Shown one piece after another: positions 23,260 to 32,729 of a DNA stretch of 64,000 nt. The position numbers and the translations under genes are program-made. The stretch spans positions 124,001 to 188,000 of the forward strand of contig NZ_BSDJ01000003.1 in assembly GCF_027925525.1 (NCBI RefSeq), written 5' to 3'. Under the pieces are notes generated by a model. The model had not been told where the DNA came from. It saw nothing but the letters and a program-made list of their open reading frames with translations, and did no database searches. Each line of letters begins with the position of its first letter. Positions within the stretch are counted from its first letter, which is position 1. Source of the stretch: Paenibacillus tyrphae (GTDB taxonomy: Bacteria > Bacillota > Bacilli > Paenibacillales > NBRC-103111).

Positions 23260-24192
23260 ATGGTGTGGTTAGGCTATACGGTGATGTGTTTGATTTTCGG
23301 CACGACGTTTTTGATGATTAAGGTAGGGATCGACGCGGGACTTTCTCCGTTCTTCTCGGCCGGCATGCGGTTCCTGTTGGCGGGCGCGATTATCTTTGTC
23401 TGGGCGTTGGCCACGGGAAAAGTGCGCTTCTCGCTATTGTGGCGCAAGGACCTGCTGCCGACAGGGATCGGGCTGACATTCGGCACGTTTGCGACGCTGT
23501 ATTGGGCCGAGCAGTATGTAAGCTCCGGACTGGCGGCGATTTTATCTGCGACGGGGCCGATTTTCCTATTGCTGATTCAAAGCATCGTACTGCGGAACAA
23601 GGCAAGCCGCAGCTCCGTCATCGGGTGCGTGCTCGGCTTTGCGGGAGTGGGGCTGCTGGTAGCGCCGAACCTGTCCGTAGAGACGAATCTGTTCTGGGTG
23701 GTGGGCTGCGGCGCGATTCTGATCGGGGAGCTGTCCTATGCGTCGGGCGCGCTTTATGCCAAGCGGGCGCTTGTGCGGTACCCGGAGACGTCGCCGTTGG
23801 CGTTGAACGCCATACAAATGATGCACGGGGGAATTCTGCTGCTCGTTCTGTCCCTGTTCACGGAACGCGAGCCGTTGAACGCCTTGGCAACGGGACAGGG
23901 AATCGGAGCGCTGCTGTATTTGACCGTGGTCGGGTCGATGATGGGCCACAGCTTGTTTTACTGGCTCGTGGCGAAGACGAATCCGTTCTTCCCGACAACG
24001 TGGCTCTATATTTCGCCGTTAATCGCTTTTGCGTTAGGCGCTCTGCTGTACGGAGAAGCGGTCACTTGGGAGGCCGTCGCGGGAGGGATCACGATCATCG
24101 TCGGCATTCTGCTGGTGAACCTCAACGCGATCCGCGGGGCAAGGTCGGCCAGGAGGTCGCGAGGAGCGGTTCAAGCGAAGCAGGCGGGGTAA
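23260..24192 (+). CDS. EamA/DMT-family transporter
   Basis: 310 residues with 10 predicted membrane helices in two EamA repeats, e.g. LIFGTTFLMIKVGIDAG and RFLLAGAIIF in the first, LYISPLIAFALGALLYGE in the second. The C-terminus is basic (RGARSARRSRGAVQAKQAG). DMT carriers move amino acids or metabolites across the membrane; the substrate is unknown. The ATG follows AGGAGGAGAGAGAC. The divergent MocR regulator probably controls it. Confidence 0.88.
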   Translation: MVWLGYTVMCLIFGTTFLMIKVGIDAGLSPFFSAGMRFLLAGAIIFVWALATGKVRFSLLWRKDLLPTGIGLTFGTFATLYWAEQYVSSGLAAILSATGPIFLLLIQSIVLRNKASRSSVIGCVLGFAGVGLLVAPNLSVETNLFWVVGCGAILIGELSYASGALYAKRALVRYPETSPLALNAIQMMHGGILLLVLSLFTEREPLNALATGQGIGALLYLTVVGSMMGHSLFYWLVAKTNPFFPTTWLYISPLIAFALGALLYGEAVTWEAVAGGITIIVGILLVNLNAIRGARSARRSRGAVQAKQAG

Positions 24193-24354
24193 CGGGGGGC
24201 GTACGAGTTCATGAAGACCGGAGATCGGAGTCTCGGACAGACGTGATGCATAATTTCCTCCTTGGGTCTATGTTTCTACCAAAAAATTGAAATATATCAT
24301 GGTCAATGGTAGAATAGGATTGTGTTTACAAATATAATCCTTTGGAGGGAAATT

Positions 24355-24807
24355 ATGAAAAAGACTATCGTCTCTGCCGCATTATCGATGGCCCTGGTGC
24401 TGTCCGTCTCTGCCTCGGTTATGGCAAGCAATCCAACGGACATCAGTACTGTCGGCGCTTCCGGCCAATCTGCCGGTACAACCGCGTCTAGCAGCGCTGC
24501 GAATTTGGAAGCAAAAGAGGTTGTAAAATATTATTCGCTGACTTCTTATGAGGAAACCGAAAAAGAAGCTTTTGTCCTGAATCAAGGAGAAGAGCTTACC
24601 GTTTTCGTCTATAACTCGGGGTTCCCCATTACTTATACCGTCTATGACGCGGACGGTCAAGCGCTCGGGACTTACAATACGAATACCCCTTACGGACGCA
24701 TTTTCACAGCACAAAAGAACGGTCCGATGTACGTTCAGTTTAAGGCCGGGGCAAACAGCTCCTTTGTGAAAAAAATGAACTTCTCCGCCAAGTTTTCCAT
24801 TTCGTAA
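24355..24807 (+). CDS. Secreted protein, unknown function
   Basis: 150 residues with a clear Sec signal peptide: MKKTIVSAALSMALVLSVSASVMA, cleavage likely after ASVMA. The next 25 residues are Ser/Thr/Ala-rich linker. The mature domain looks all-beta (LTVFVYNSGFPITYTVYDADG), about 95 residues. No cysteines. Family not recognised. The start at 24355 follows TTTGGAGGG. Monocistronic, with its own terminator at 24845. Confidence 0.75.
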   Translation: MKKTIVSAALSMALVLSVSASVMASNPTDISTVGASGQSAGTTASSSAANLEAKEVVKYYSLTSYEETEKEAFVLNQGEELTVFVYNSGFPITYTVYDADGQALGTYNTNTPYGRIFTAQKNGPMYVQFKAGANSSFVKKMNFSAKFSIS

Positions 24808-24844
24808 AGATACCCGTTTCCGGCACGCAGCTTGACCTTCACCG

Positions 24845-24892
24845 CCGGCCGTTTCCATGGTTTCCTGACCATTGGAGGCGGCCGGTTTCTTT
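24845..24892 (+). terminator. Terminator-like inverted repeat after the secreted protein gene
   Basis: CCGGCC...CCATGG pairs with CCATTGG...GGCCGG, followed by TTTCTTT. The 230 bases from here to 25122 hold only a probable promoter region for the M6 protease gene; I see no gene there. Confidence 0.6.
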
Positions 24893-25122
24893 GGTTGCCG
24901 CGTCCCGCTCCTTTCGACACCGTCGACAGGTTGTTTCGACATTCGGATAGCAGAGAGCTGCCGTGGTGTCGATAATTTAGGATAAATTCACCATTTACTC
25001 AAGGTAAGCTAGCCAAGTCGGCGTATAAAATAAAAGCTCTCTAGTAGTTCTATCAACTCATCTCAACCGCTAGAGTATCCCTTATACTAAAGGAGAAGTA
25101 AAAATAAGGGAGGTATGGTAAA

Positions 25123-27027
25123 TTGAAGAAACTAACATGCGGTCTAATCATTTCCGGCTTGGCCTACTTCGGCACCGCATCGGTGAGCTTGGGAGTTCCG
25201 GCTTATGGCGGAACGGAAGTCTTCAAGCAGCCGACAGGGGAGACGTTCCAAGCGGCTCTGCAGGGTGACGAATGGCTGAACTGGACGAAGGGGGTGGATG
25301 ACGACGTATTAGTGCAGGACAAGAACGGTTTTTGGAATTATGCCGAAATTGAAGGAATCTCGTTAAAACCAAGCGGAAAAAGGGTGAACATTGACCCGAA
25401 ACCGGATCAGACGCTCAAGCAAGAGCAGGTGAAGCAGTGGGCGCAGGATCAGCAGATCGTGGAGAAGATCAAATCCAACGTCGCGCCGTTTCTCGGAGAA
25501 CCGGACCCCGGCCCGTCCCTTGCACCGATCAACACCGGCAGCTCCCGCAAGCTGCTTGTGATGCTCGTGGATTTCACCGATATCGGCATGAAATATTCCG
25601 ATAGCGAGTGGAGCGACAAATTTTTCGGCGATAAGGAAGGCACGGTGAAGCACTACTACAAAGAGGTCAGCGCAGGAAAAATGACGATCGGCCCTGCGGC
25701 GGAATCGTACGGCACGGCTGGTGACGGCGTCGTTCGTGTCAAGCTCGGCTATCCTCACCCGAATACGGGAGGCAACACCGGAGCGGCCAACCAAAAAATC
25801 GTCAGGGACGCCATAGCGGCTGCCGATCCGTACGTCAATTTTGCCAGCTTCGACACGAACAACGATGGCAAAGTCACACGGGACGAGCTGTTTCTGGTAA
25901 CCGTCACGGCCGGTTATGAAGCCGCTTACAGTGGCGGTAAGACGCCGAGTCTGTGGGCGCACCGCTGGTCCGCTGGAACATGGCAGGGAGACGGCAAAAC
26001 GGTGAATCTGGAGTATATCCAGCAAGGCGAAAACCACGACGACCATATGGCGACGATGGGCGTGCTTGTTCACGAGACCGGTCATTTGTTCGGTCTGCCC
26101 GATCTGTACGACACGGACAATTCCTCTATGGGTGTCGGTCCGCACAGTCTGATGGCCGGCGGGTCATGGGGGTCTTACGGGAACAACTATGCGGGTTCCA
26201 CGCCGGTTCATATGGACGCTTGGTCCAAATACCGGCTCGGGTGGGTGAAGCCGACGGAAGTGAGCGCGAACGGCTCGTATACGTATACGCTCAACACGAT
26301 TCAGCCAGCGAATCCGAATGCGTACAACGTCGTCAAAATTAACACAAGCACGCCGGGACAGTTTTTCCTTCTGGAAAACCGCGGCTTTGTGGGATATGAC
26401 CGGGCGCTGGAAAAGTCGCTCAAGGGCGGCAAGCCGGGCATCGCGGTCTGGCACGTGGACGAGACGCAGAGCGGCAATATGAATGAGCAGCGGAAGCTGG
26501 TCGATCTCGAAGAAGCCAACGAAGGCACGCTCGGCTACAGCCAGCTCGATACGAAGCGAAGCGGGACTTACGACCACTATTACGCAAGCGGTTTCAATAC
26601 GTCGTTCGGCCCGAAAACGAAGCCTTCGAGCGCGACTTATGAAGGCACCGATACGAAAATCTCCGTGAACGTGAATGTCCCCGGCAGCAGCGCCATGAAG
26701 GTTGGCGTCAAAATCGGCAATGCGAGCGGATCGGTGAAGGCGACCGATGTTCCCGGCTCCCCCAGCCTGAGCCACGACAACTGGAACAATGAGAAGGACT
26801 ATGCGATCACGATGAACATGTGGTGGGGCAATAACGGCGACACGTGGAGATTGTATGAGAACGATACGCTGATCTATGAGGAAGAGCTGACGGACAATAG
26901 CTCGCAAGCGCAAAAGGCGGTTAAAACCTTCACGAACCAAAAGCCCGGAACGTATACTTATACGTGCGAGCTGGTGAACTCATTCGGTACGACGAAGTCT
27001 TCCCCGCTTAAAGTCCTCGTCAAGTAA
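25123..27027 (+). CDS. Secreted M6-family metalloprotease (immune inhibitor A-like)
   Basis: 634 residues from a TTG start (AAGGGAGG site). Signal peptide about 1-28. The M6 catalytic domain spans about 130-440. The zinc motif is HETGH (HExxH) near residue 317, followed by LFGLPDLYDTD, and SLMAGGSWG is the downstream family motif. FDTNNDGKVTRDE near 245 looks like a calcium-binding loop. The C-terminal 95 residues (after about 535) form an Ig-like domain like those in chitinases (WNNEKDYAITMNMWWGNNG). M6 enzymes such as InhA degrade extracellular proteins. Monocistronic; terminator follows. Confidence 0.9.
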   Translation: MKKLTCGLIISGLAYFGTASVSLGVPAYGGTEVFKQPTGETFQAALQGDEWLNWTKGVDDDVLVQDKNGFWNYAEIEGISLKPSGKRVNIDPKPDQTLKQEQVKQWAQDQQIVEKIKSNVAPFLGEPDPGPSLAPINTGSSRKLLVMLVDFTDIGMKYSDSEWSDKFFGDKEGTVKHYYKEVSAGKMTIGPAAESYGTAGDGVVRVKLGYPHPNTGGNTGAANQKIVRDAIAAADPYVNFASFDTNNDGKVTRDELFLVTVTAGYEAAYSGGKTPSLWAHRWSAGTWQGDGKTVNLEYIQQGENHDDHMATMGVLVHETGHLFGLPDLYDTDNSSMGVGPHSLMAGGSWGSYGNNYAGSTPVHMDAWSKYRLGWVKPTEVSANGSYTYTLNTIQPANPNAYNVVKINTSTPGQFFLLENRGFVGYDRALEKSLKGGKPGIAVWHVDETQSGNMNEQRKLVDLEEANEGTLGYSQLDTKRSGTYDHYYASGFNTSFGPKTKPSSATYEGTDTKISVNVNVPGSSAMKVGVKIGNASGSVKATDVPGSPSLSHDNWNNEKDYAITMNMWWGNNGDTWRLYENDTLIYEEELTDNSSQAQKAVKTFTNQKPGTYTYTCELVNSFGTTKSSPLKVLVK

Positions 27028-27032
27028 AACAT

Positions 27033-27060
27033 AAGGGAGCCGGCCATGCCGCGCTCCCTT
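27033..27060. terminator. Bidirectional terminator
   Basis: AAGGGAGC...GCTCCCTT between the protease gene and the convergent histidine kinase gene. Confidence 0.7.
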
Positions 27061-27080
27061 CCCCTCGTCACGAACCGAGT

Positions 27081-28484
27081 CTACATTTGAATGTCAATCG
27101 TCGTCCCGCGGCCGACCTCGCTATGAATCGCTATCTCTCCACCGTGCTCCTGAATAACATCTTTGGCTATCGCCATGCCGAGTCCGGAGCCTTTGTGCGC
27201 ATCCCCGGTGTTGGTGCCGCGGTAATAGCGGTCGAAAATTTTGTCGAGCTCCTCTTTTCGGATGCCTTTGCCGTTATCTTGGATGACAATGTGAATCCGA
27301 TCGGTCTTTTCAATCCGGACGTCGATGTTCACGTTGACGTCATTATGGATGAGCGCGTTATAAATTAAATTGTGGACCGCTCTCCGCACAAGAATTTCAT
27401 CTACCTCTGCCGGGATGTTCTCTTGATTGGCATGAAATTCAATATGACGTTTGGCGTACTTCGGGTCGTTGACGATATCGATCACGATATCTCGCAATAA
27501 CACGACGAGATTGGTCGCTTTTTTGTTTAACGTCAGTTCTTTGTTTTTCAATCTGGTCGTTAAGCTTAGATCCTCAATGACCTCTTTAATATAAAGCGAC
27601 TTTTTCTCGATAATGTCGGCATATTCCCTGATTTCGTCTTCGGTAAAGCGGTAGTCCGGGTCCTTCATCATTTCGGCAAAGCCTTGAATCGAGGCCAGAG
27701 GCGTTTTAATATCGTGGGAAATATTCGTAACCCATTCCTCTTTCATCCGGTCCAATTTTTTGCGTTCTGACTCATTCGCCTTCAACTGATTGGACAAATG
27801 ATTGATATTCGAAAATACTTGCTTAAAGACGCCCGCCGGCCGGGCATGAAAATATTCATTGCTTGCCAGCCGTTTGATCCCGTCGATTAGCGTATATAGC
27901 GGCTTGGTCAGCCGTTTGCTCAAGAAATACCCGATCAGCAACGTAATCAAAATATCGATAACGAGAACGATACCGCCGACCTTCACCATGCCAAACAACG
28001 ATTGGTTATCGTACAAAATAAAATACCGGTTGATATTGCGGTTTTCCATCCCGATCAAGTAGCTGTAAGCGCGGTCGCCCGTTTTCTTGTCTCCGACAAA
28101 AACCGTCGTCTCGCCATTCACTTCCTTGTACTTGTACATTTGAACAATTTCCGAAGGAGTGTAGCTTTTCTTTAACCCTTCCGGCGTCCTGTAGCTGAAG
28201 AGTTGTTTTCCAGTCTCATCCAAAATTTGAATCCACGCGTTCCTGCTGCTTAGCTCCTCCTTGCCTGCGTTGGCAATCGTCGGTACATCGCCGGAAATCA
28301 CGATCTGATCTTGAAACTGTCGTGTAAACTGCTCGGGAGAGTGCTCCTCTTCTTGAAAGAAAGGGATGTTTAGCACAGACTTGGCTGTTAACAAAGCAAG
28401 CATAAGGAACAGGTTGACGAAAATAATGAAGAGGACGACGAAGACAACCGAGATCAGATATCTTACTGTTAACTTCCATTTCAT
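27081..28484 (-). CDS. Sensor histidine kinase with large extracellular domain
   Basis: 467 residues. TM1 about 9-35, an extracellular sensor of about 130 residues, TM2 about 168-190, HAMP-like linker, HisKA with NISHDIKTPLASIQG (His near 255) and a HATPase with NGKGIRKEELDKIFDRYYRG and GSGLGMAIAKDVI. It follows the response regulator gene by 7 bases. Kinases normally paired with BceAB/YxdLM transporters are short intramembrane-sensing types. This one has a true extracellular domain, so it may detect its signal directly. Confidence 0.9.
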   Translation of the reverse strand: MKWKLTVRYLISVVFVVLFIIFVNLFLMLALLTAKSVLNIPFFQEEEHSPEQFTRQFQDQIVISGDVPTIANAGKEELSSRNAWIQILDETGKQLFSYRTPEGLKKSYTPSEIVQMYKYKEVNGETTVFVGDKKTGDRAYSYLIGMENRNINRYFILYDNQSLFGMVKVGGIVLVIDILITLLIGYFLSKRLTKPLYTLIDGIKRLASNEYFHARPAGVFKQVFSNINHLSNQLKANESERKKLDRMKEEWVTNISHDIKTPLASIQGFAEMMKDPDYRFTEDEIREYADIIEKKSLYIKEVIEDLSLTTRLKNKELTLNKKATNLVVLLRDIVIDIVNDPKYAKRHIEFHANQENIPAEVDEILVRRAVHNLIYNALIHNDVNVNIDVRIEKTDRIHIVIQDNGKGIRKEELDKIFDRYYRGTNTGDAHKGSGLGMAIAKDVIQEHGGEIAIHSEVGRGTTIDIQM

Positions 28485-28491
28485 AACCTAT

Positions 28492-29196
28492 TCATCCCTC
28501 GATAGCCAGCTTGTAGCCCAAGCCTTTGACGGTAATTAAATAGCGGGGCTGGGAGGGCTGGTCCTCAATTTTTTCCCGCAGCCTCCGAATATGGACCATG
28601 ACCGTATTGTCGATGCCGATAAAATCCTCCCCCCAGACGGCGTCGTAAAGCCTTTCCTTGCTGATCACTTTATTGACGTGCTGGAGAAAATACTTCATTA
28701 ATCCGAGCTCTTTCGGCTTTAATTCAATGCTCGTCCCGTTCTTTAAAAACTCCGCTTTTTGTTCGTCTAACGCAAAGGGGCCCGCTGTTAAGACGGTATC
28801 CTTCACGGCCTCCGGCTGCATATAATCGGCTCTGCGCAATTGGGCTTTCACGCGGTAAGCCAGCTCTTTGGGGCTGAATGGCTTGGTGATGTAATCGTCG
28901 CCGCCGATGGCAAAGCCTAAAATTTTGTCGATTTCCTCCGTCTTGGCCGATAAGAATAAAATCGGAACCTTCGAGACCGCCCGAATTTGCCTGCACACGT
29001 CATAGCCTTCCCCATCCGGCAGCATAATGTCCAGCAACACCAGATCCGGCTGCTTTTGCTCGAATTGAGCGAATCCGTCTTCCGCCGTCGTGGCCGTGAT
29101 GACATGCTCGATGCCTTCTTTGCGCAGAACCGTGGCTACAAGCTTCAATATGGCTTCCTCATCGTCTATAATCAAAACCTTTTTGTTGATCGACAT
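28492..29196 (-). CDS. OmpR-family response regulator
   Basis: 234 residues: receiver domain (about 5-118) with the DD pair in VLIIDDEEAI, the phosphorylation Asp in LVLLDIMLPDG, and Lys in DYITKPFSP. The C-terminal winged helix (about 135-232) has LKPKELGLMKYFLQH and VMVHIRRLREKIE. The start at 29196 follows AGGAGGCACGATG. The longer ORF to 29385 has no site. Forms a two-component system with the kinase at 27081 and probably controls the upstream transporter genes. Confidence 0.92.
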   Translation of the reverse strand: MSINKKVLIIDDEEAILKLVATVLRKEGIEHVITATTAEDGFAQFEQKQPDLVLLDIMLPDGEGYDVCRQIRAVSKVPILFLSAKTEEIDKILGFAIGGDDYITKPFSPKELAYRVKAQLRRADYMQPEAVKDTVLTAGPFALDEQKAEFLKNGTSIELKPKELGLMKYFLQHVNKVISKERLYDAVWGEDFIGIDNTVMVHIRRLREKIEDQPSQPRYLITVKGLGYKLAIEG

Positions 29197-29342
29197 GTCA
29201 TCGTGCCTCCTGGGAAGGGAAAGGTGTGGAATGCAATTCTTGTTATGTGTGAGTATGCGGCACTTTCTTTCATTTATCAAGCGGCATGAAACAAATGCGC
29301 AAGAAAGCCGTGCTGCATCAGCTTTTTTGCGCATTATCCGGT

Positions 29343-30386
29343 TTATTTGGCGGTTTGCTTTTTGCCGTACGTCATGAACCGCCATGCTTTTTCCAACGGG
29401 CCCATCTTAAAATAGCGAAACCACAGGCTGCTGTAGACGAGCTGCACGATCATAATCAGGCAGGCGATGAGGACCACATTGGCAGGGGACACCGTCTCCA
29501 GGCCCATGAGCGAGATGAACAGCGATCCGATTAAGCTTTGCGCGACGTAATTCGTCAGCGCCATTTGACCCACGCGTGCGAAGGGCTGAAGAATTGTCCG
29601 GGCTGCCCGATGCTCAAGCAGCAGAAACAGCGATGTCACATACAATAAGACTCCGGGAATGGCGCTCAAGGCAATGATGAGCTTCAGCTCATCCGTTCCA
29701 TGCTGGGCAGCCATCCAGATCCAGACCGATAACCCGGCAAAGATCGGCAGGGACCCAAGCTGTACCAAGCGAATCCGCTTTTTCAATTCCCCGATCCGTC
29801 TGATCCAGTCGGCCTTCGCGGCCAGAAACCCGGCCAAAAACATGATGAAAATTAAAGTCGTATCGGAGATCACAAAATCGACCATGCTGGATAACGGAAC
29901 CGCAGTCCCCATCGCGAGCTTCGAGATGAGCGTAAGCAAGTACACTCCGGCGATGCCTCCAAGCCAATTGCGGATCGTCGTCACCTTAGCCCGGTAAAAT
30001 GGAAGTAGCAGCAAACCGATCAACGCGTACACGGGCAGGATGGTGCCCCAGAAGATAAAGGCATGAATAATGCCGATCAGGAGGAGCACCAGCAAGCGGC
30101 GGGTAAACCGCCAGATCGGCTTGTCCCCCCGGTGTTCGGCGCGCGAGGCGAAGATGTAAAAGCCGACGCCGAACAGGAACGAGAAGATAGAGAAAAATTT
30201 CTTTTCCACAAACATGAGAATCAGGGTATCGATGACTTGATTAATTCCGGTGTACTCCGGTATGATCATCCCTTCGGTGAGGACGATATATCCTTTGACA
30301 TTGATAAACAAGATGCCGAACAACGCAAGACCCCGAATGATATCCAGGGCTGCGATCCTTTCTTGCTGCGGGATGGATGGGTTCAT
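29343..30386 (-). CDS. DUF418 (YeiB-like) membrane protein
   Basis: 347 residues with about 9-10 membrane helices. N-terminal RIAALDIIRGLALFGILFINV and C-terminal domain ending WFRYFKMGPLEKAWRFMTYG are diagnostic of DUF418/YeiB proteins. Function is unknown; related acyltransferase-like membrane folds suggest envelope modification. The start follows AAGGAGCC. It sits inside the transporter-sensor cluster between yxeA-like and the response regulator, suggesting a role in peptide or envelope stress defence. Confidence 0.85.
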   Translation of the reverse strand: MNPSIPQQERIAALDIIRGLALFGILFINVKGYIVLTEGMIIPEYTGINQVIDTLILMFVEKKFFSIFSFLFGVGFYIFASRAEHRGDKPIWRFTRRLLVLLLIGIIHAFIFWGTILPVYALIGLLLLPFYRAKVTTIRNWLGGIAGVYLLTLISKLAMGTAVPLSSMVDFVISDTTLIFIMFLAGFLAAKADWIRRIGELKKRIRLVQLGSLPIFAGLSVWIWMAAQHGTDELKLIIALSAIPGVLLYVTSLFLLLEHRAARTILQPFARVGQMALTNYVAQSLIGSLFISLMGLETVSPANVVLIACLIMIVQLVYSSLWFRYFKMGPLEKAWRFMTYGKKQTAK

Positions 30387-30414
30387 AGTGGTTGGCTCCT
30401 TACGATTGTTCGAT

Positions 30415-30774
30415 TTACTGCAACTGCTGACTTGCTTTCCCCGGAAGCTCTTCTTTCTTTACTTCCTCGTAGGAGGTCACGCCTTTTCCGTCCTTCACAA
30501 ACAGACTGAGGTACGCTTTCTCCCGAAGCTGCTTCGGGGCGGAGAACTTAAATGTCTTTTGCTGCCCGTTCTTGTCAAAAGCCGTCAGCTCGTATTCGTA
30601 TCTGACCATGATTTCTCCGTTGTCGATTTTATCTTCAAGCTTTTTTCCTTGTCCTTGAACCTGCGTATAATACACATCTGCTCCTAAACGGTTCAGATTG
30701 ACGTTCTGTAGAAAGAACAAGCCTCCGAGCAAAAGAGCCGCGATGACAATGCAAGAAATGATTAGTTTTTTCAT
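30415..30774 (-). CDS. YxeA-like secreted/anchored protein (DUF1093)
   Basis: 119 residues. N-terminal membrane anchor or signal (MKKLIISCIVIAALLLGGLFF), then a small beta domain with VYYTQVQGQGKK and KTFKFSAPKQLREKAYLSL, the YxeA/DUF1093 pattern. In Bacillus subtilis yxeA follows the yxdLM transporter genes, the same order as here. The start at 30774 follows GGGAGAGGACCT. The longer upstream ORF overlaps the permease gene and is not needed. Confidence 0.82.
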   Translation of the reverse strand: MKKLIISCIVIAALLLGGLFFLQNVNLNRLGADVYYTQVQGQGKKLEDKIDNGEIMVRYEYELTAFDKNGQQKTFKFSAPKQLREKAYLSLFVKDGKGVTSYEEVKKEELPGKASQQLQ

Positions 30775-30794
30775 AGGTCCTCTCCCGTTCCGTA

Positions 30795-32729
30795 TTATGC
30801 ATTCGATTTGGTTACAATTTTGTAGTAGGTATTGACGGTTAAGAAGTAATAGACGGTATACATACATGCGTAAGCGCCTATGCAGATCAAGACGGGAATC
30901 ACCAGGTTCGTTTGGATGAGCCTGGATAAAGCAGTTAAAGCAACGGCGCAATGCGCGATCCCCGCGATTAACGGCAGGGCGAAGACGAATAAGATTTGTT
31001 TGGCGATCGTTTTGCGAATTTCTTTTTTGTTCACGCCGATTTTGTGCAGAATGACGTAACGGTCCTTGTCCGCGTTGGCTTCCGTGAGCTGTTTAAAGTA
31101 AATGATGCTTCCCGTGGCGGCGAGAAAAACCAATCCCAAGAACCCGCCCATAAAAATGATGAGCCCGCTCGATTCCATACCGGCGGCATAATCCGTGTAG
31201 AAGCTGGAAAAGTGCGCTTCCCGCGGCAGCATGGATTGAATCTCGCTTGTTAAGGGCTTCGCGTCGTCCTCGTGCGTAAGCTTGTAAGCTTCCATATTCA
31301 CGAGAGGGGCTTCCTTTTGCAATCTGGCAAAAACCTCATCGCTGACGACGACCGTCGTATTCGCCGTCCGAAGATTGAGGACGTTGTACCGCTTCAGGCT
31401 TGTGAAAGTAATGTTCTCCGCAAGCTCCTTCGCCTTCAAGGACACCGTCGAGCCTACATATTCAGGCGACAGCCCTTCGTAATATCCCGCATCCAGTACG
31501 GCCGCTTTTTGTCCTTGCAGCGCCAGTGAATCTTTTCGCTGCTGGAGCTCCGCCAGTTTGTTAAAAGCTGTATTGGAAATAAGGGTATAGCTCACGATAT
31601 CGCTGGAAATTTTACTGTTAAGGCTCGTAATATCTACCTTCATCTGCAGGGCCGGAATGCGCTCATGATACACAACCTCATGCTTCGGATCACGCGCGAT
31701 CCGGTCTTGGACTTCACTTGCTATGCGTTGGTCGCTCGCTATAAACATCATGCTGTTCGGATCGGCAAGCGCGACGCTGCTTCGGTTGTTGTAATAGAAG
31801 CTGTACGCCGTTCCGACGGCCGTCAGTGTCGTCGCGCTCAGGACGGCGATAATCGTTAACGTGCGGGCGTTTCCTTTCATGCGGTACAGAAGCTGGGAGG
31901 TGCTGATAATCTGCACGCCGTTCCAAAATCGCTTTTTGTTTTTCCGGGCCATCTTCAACAGGTACACGATGAAGGTGCTGTACAATAAATACGTGCCGAT
32001 GATTACGGCGACCACGATCACGAGCGGCGTTACCATGAAGCCCATGTTTCGCCAAGCGGCGGACTCCAATATGTTTTGCAGCGCCAGCCAGTAGCCGATC
32101 CCAATGCAGAGTACGGCTAACAGCGCCATCGCCAGGGAGGCTTTCGGCTCTTGCTCTCCTTCTTTGTCCGCCTGGAACAGCTCGATTAATTTGAACCGGT
32201 AGATCAATCGGTACCCGTGGAGCGACGTAATGACGGTAATTACGCTGAATACGACAATCGTATTGACTACTGCTTGCGGCGAAATATGAAAATTCGCCAT
32301 CGCATCATAGCCCATGACCTTCATCAGAATCGTCACAAACCCTCGGGACAATAACGACCCGAGCAGGATGCCGATCACGAGGGCGAAGAGGCCCATCATC
32401 AAGTTTTCGTAGAACAGCATCCGGCCGATTTGCTTCTTCCGCACGCCGAGCAGCGAGTACAGGCCGACTTCTTTTTTACGCTTGCGGGTGAAGAAGGCAT
32501 TGGAGTACCAGATGAATATGGCGACGAAAATCATCAAGACCGCCGAAGCCCCGGTAAAGGCGGAGCTGATTTTGGGCGAAGTGTCCGATGTAGCCAGGAT
32601 CGTCGAATCGTATTTTAACGACACGAACGTAAAGTAGATGACGATGCTAAAAATCATCGAAGCGAAGTACAGAAAGTAGTTGGTAAAGTTTTTTCGGATA
32701 TTTTTTCCGGCAAGCTGAGCTAGCGTCAT
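30795..32729 (-). CDS. BceB/YxdM-type ABC transporter permease (FtsX domain)
   Basis: 644 residues with about 10 membrane helices: N-terminal TM near 18-40, FtsX bundles around 60-260, a large extracellular domain about 305-510, and a second FtsX bundle near the C-terminus (IFMGGFLGLVFLAATGSII, GINKKEI-like VNKKEIRKT). This topology is specific to BceB-type permeases, which work with a two-component system in sensing and removing cell-wall-active antimicrobial peptides. Starts 1 base after the ATPase gene ends. Confidence 0.9.
   Translation of the reverse strand: MTLAQLAGKNIRKNFTNYFLYFASMIFSIVIYFTFVSLKYDSTILATSDTSPKISSAFTGASAVLMIFVAIFIWYSNAFFTRKRKKEVGLYSLLGVRKKQIGRMLFYENLMMGLFALVIGILLGSLLSRGFVTILMKVMGYDAMANFHISPQAVVNTIVVFSVITVITSLHGYRLIYRFKLIELFQADKEGEQEPKASLAMALLAVLCIGIGYWLALQNILESAAWRNMGFMVTPLVIVVAVIIGTYLLYSTFIVYLLKMARKNKKRFWNGVQIISTSQLLYRMKGNARTLTIIAVLSATTLTAVGTAYSFYYNNRSSVALADPNSMMFIASDQRIASEVQDRIARDPKHEVVYHERIPALQMKVDITSLNSKISSDIVSYTLISNTAFNKLAELQQRKDSLALQGQKAAVLDAGYYEGLSPEYVGSTVSLKAKELAENITFTSLKRYNVLNLRTANTTVVVSDEVFARLQKEAPLVNMEAYKLTHEDDAKPLTSEIQSMLPREAHFSSFYTDYAAGMESSGLIIFMGGFLGLVFLAATGSIIYFKQLTEANADKDRYVILHKIGVNKKEIRKTIAKQILFVFALPLIAGIAHCAVALTALSRLIQTNLVIPVLICIGAYACMYTVYYFLTVNTYYKIVTKSNA

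Noticed and set aside
30775..30951. N-terminal extension of the YxeA-like protein
   Set aside because: Overlaps the permease gene, is not in keeping with the family, and the MKKLII start has its own ribosome-binding site.
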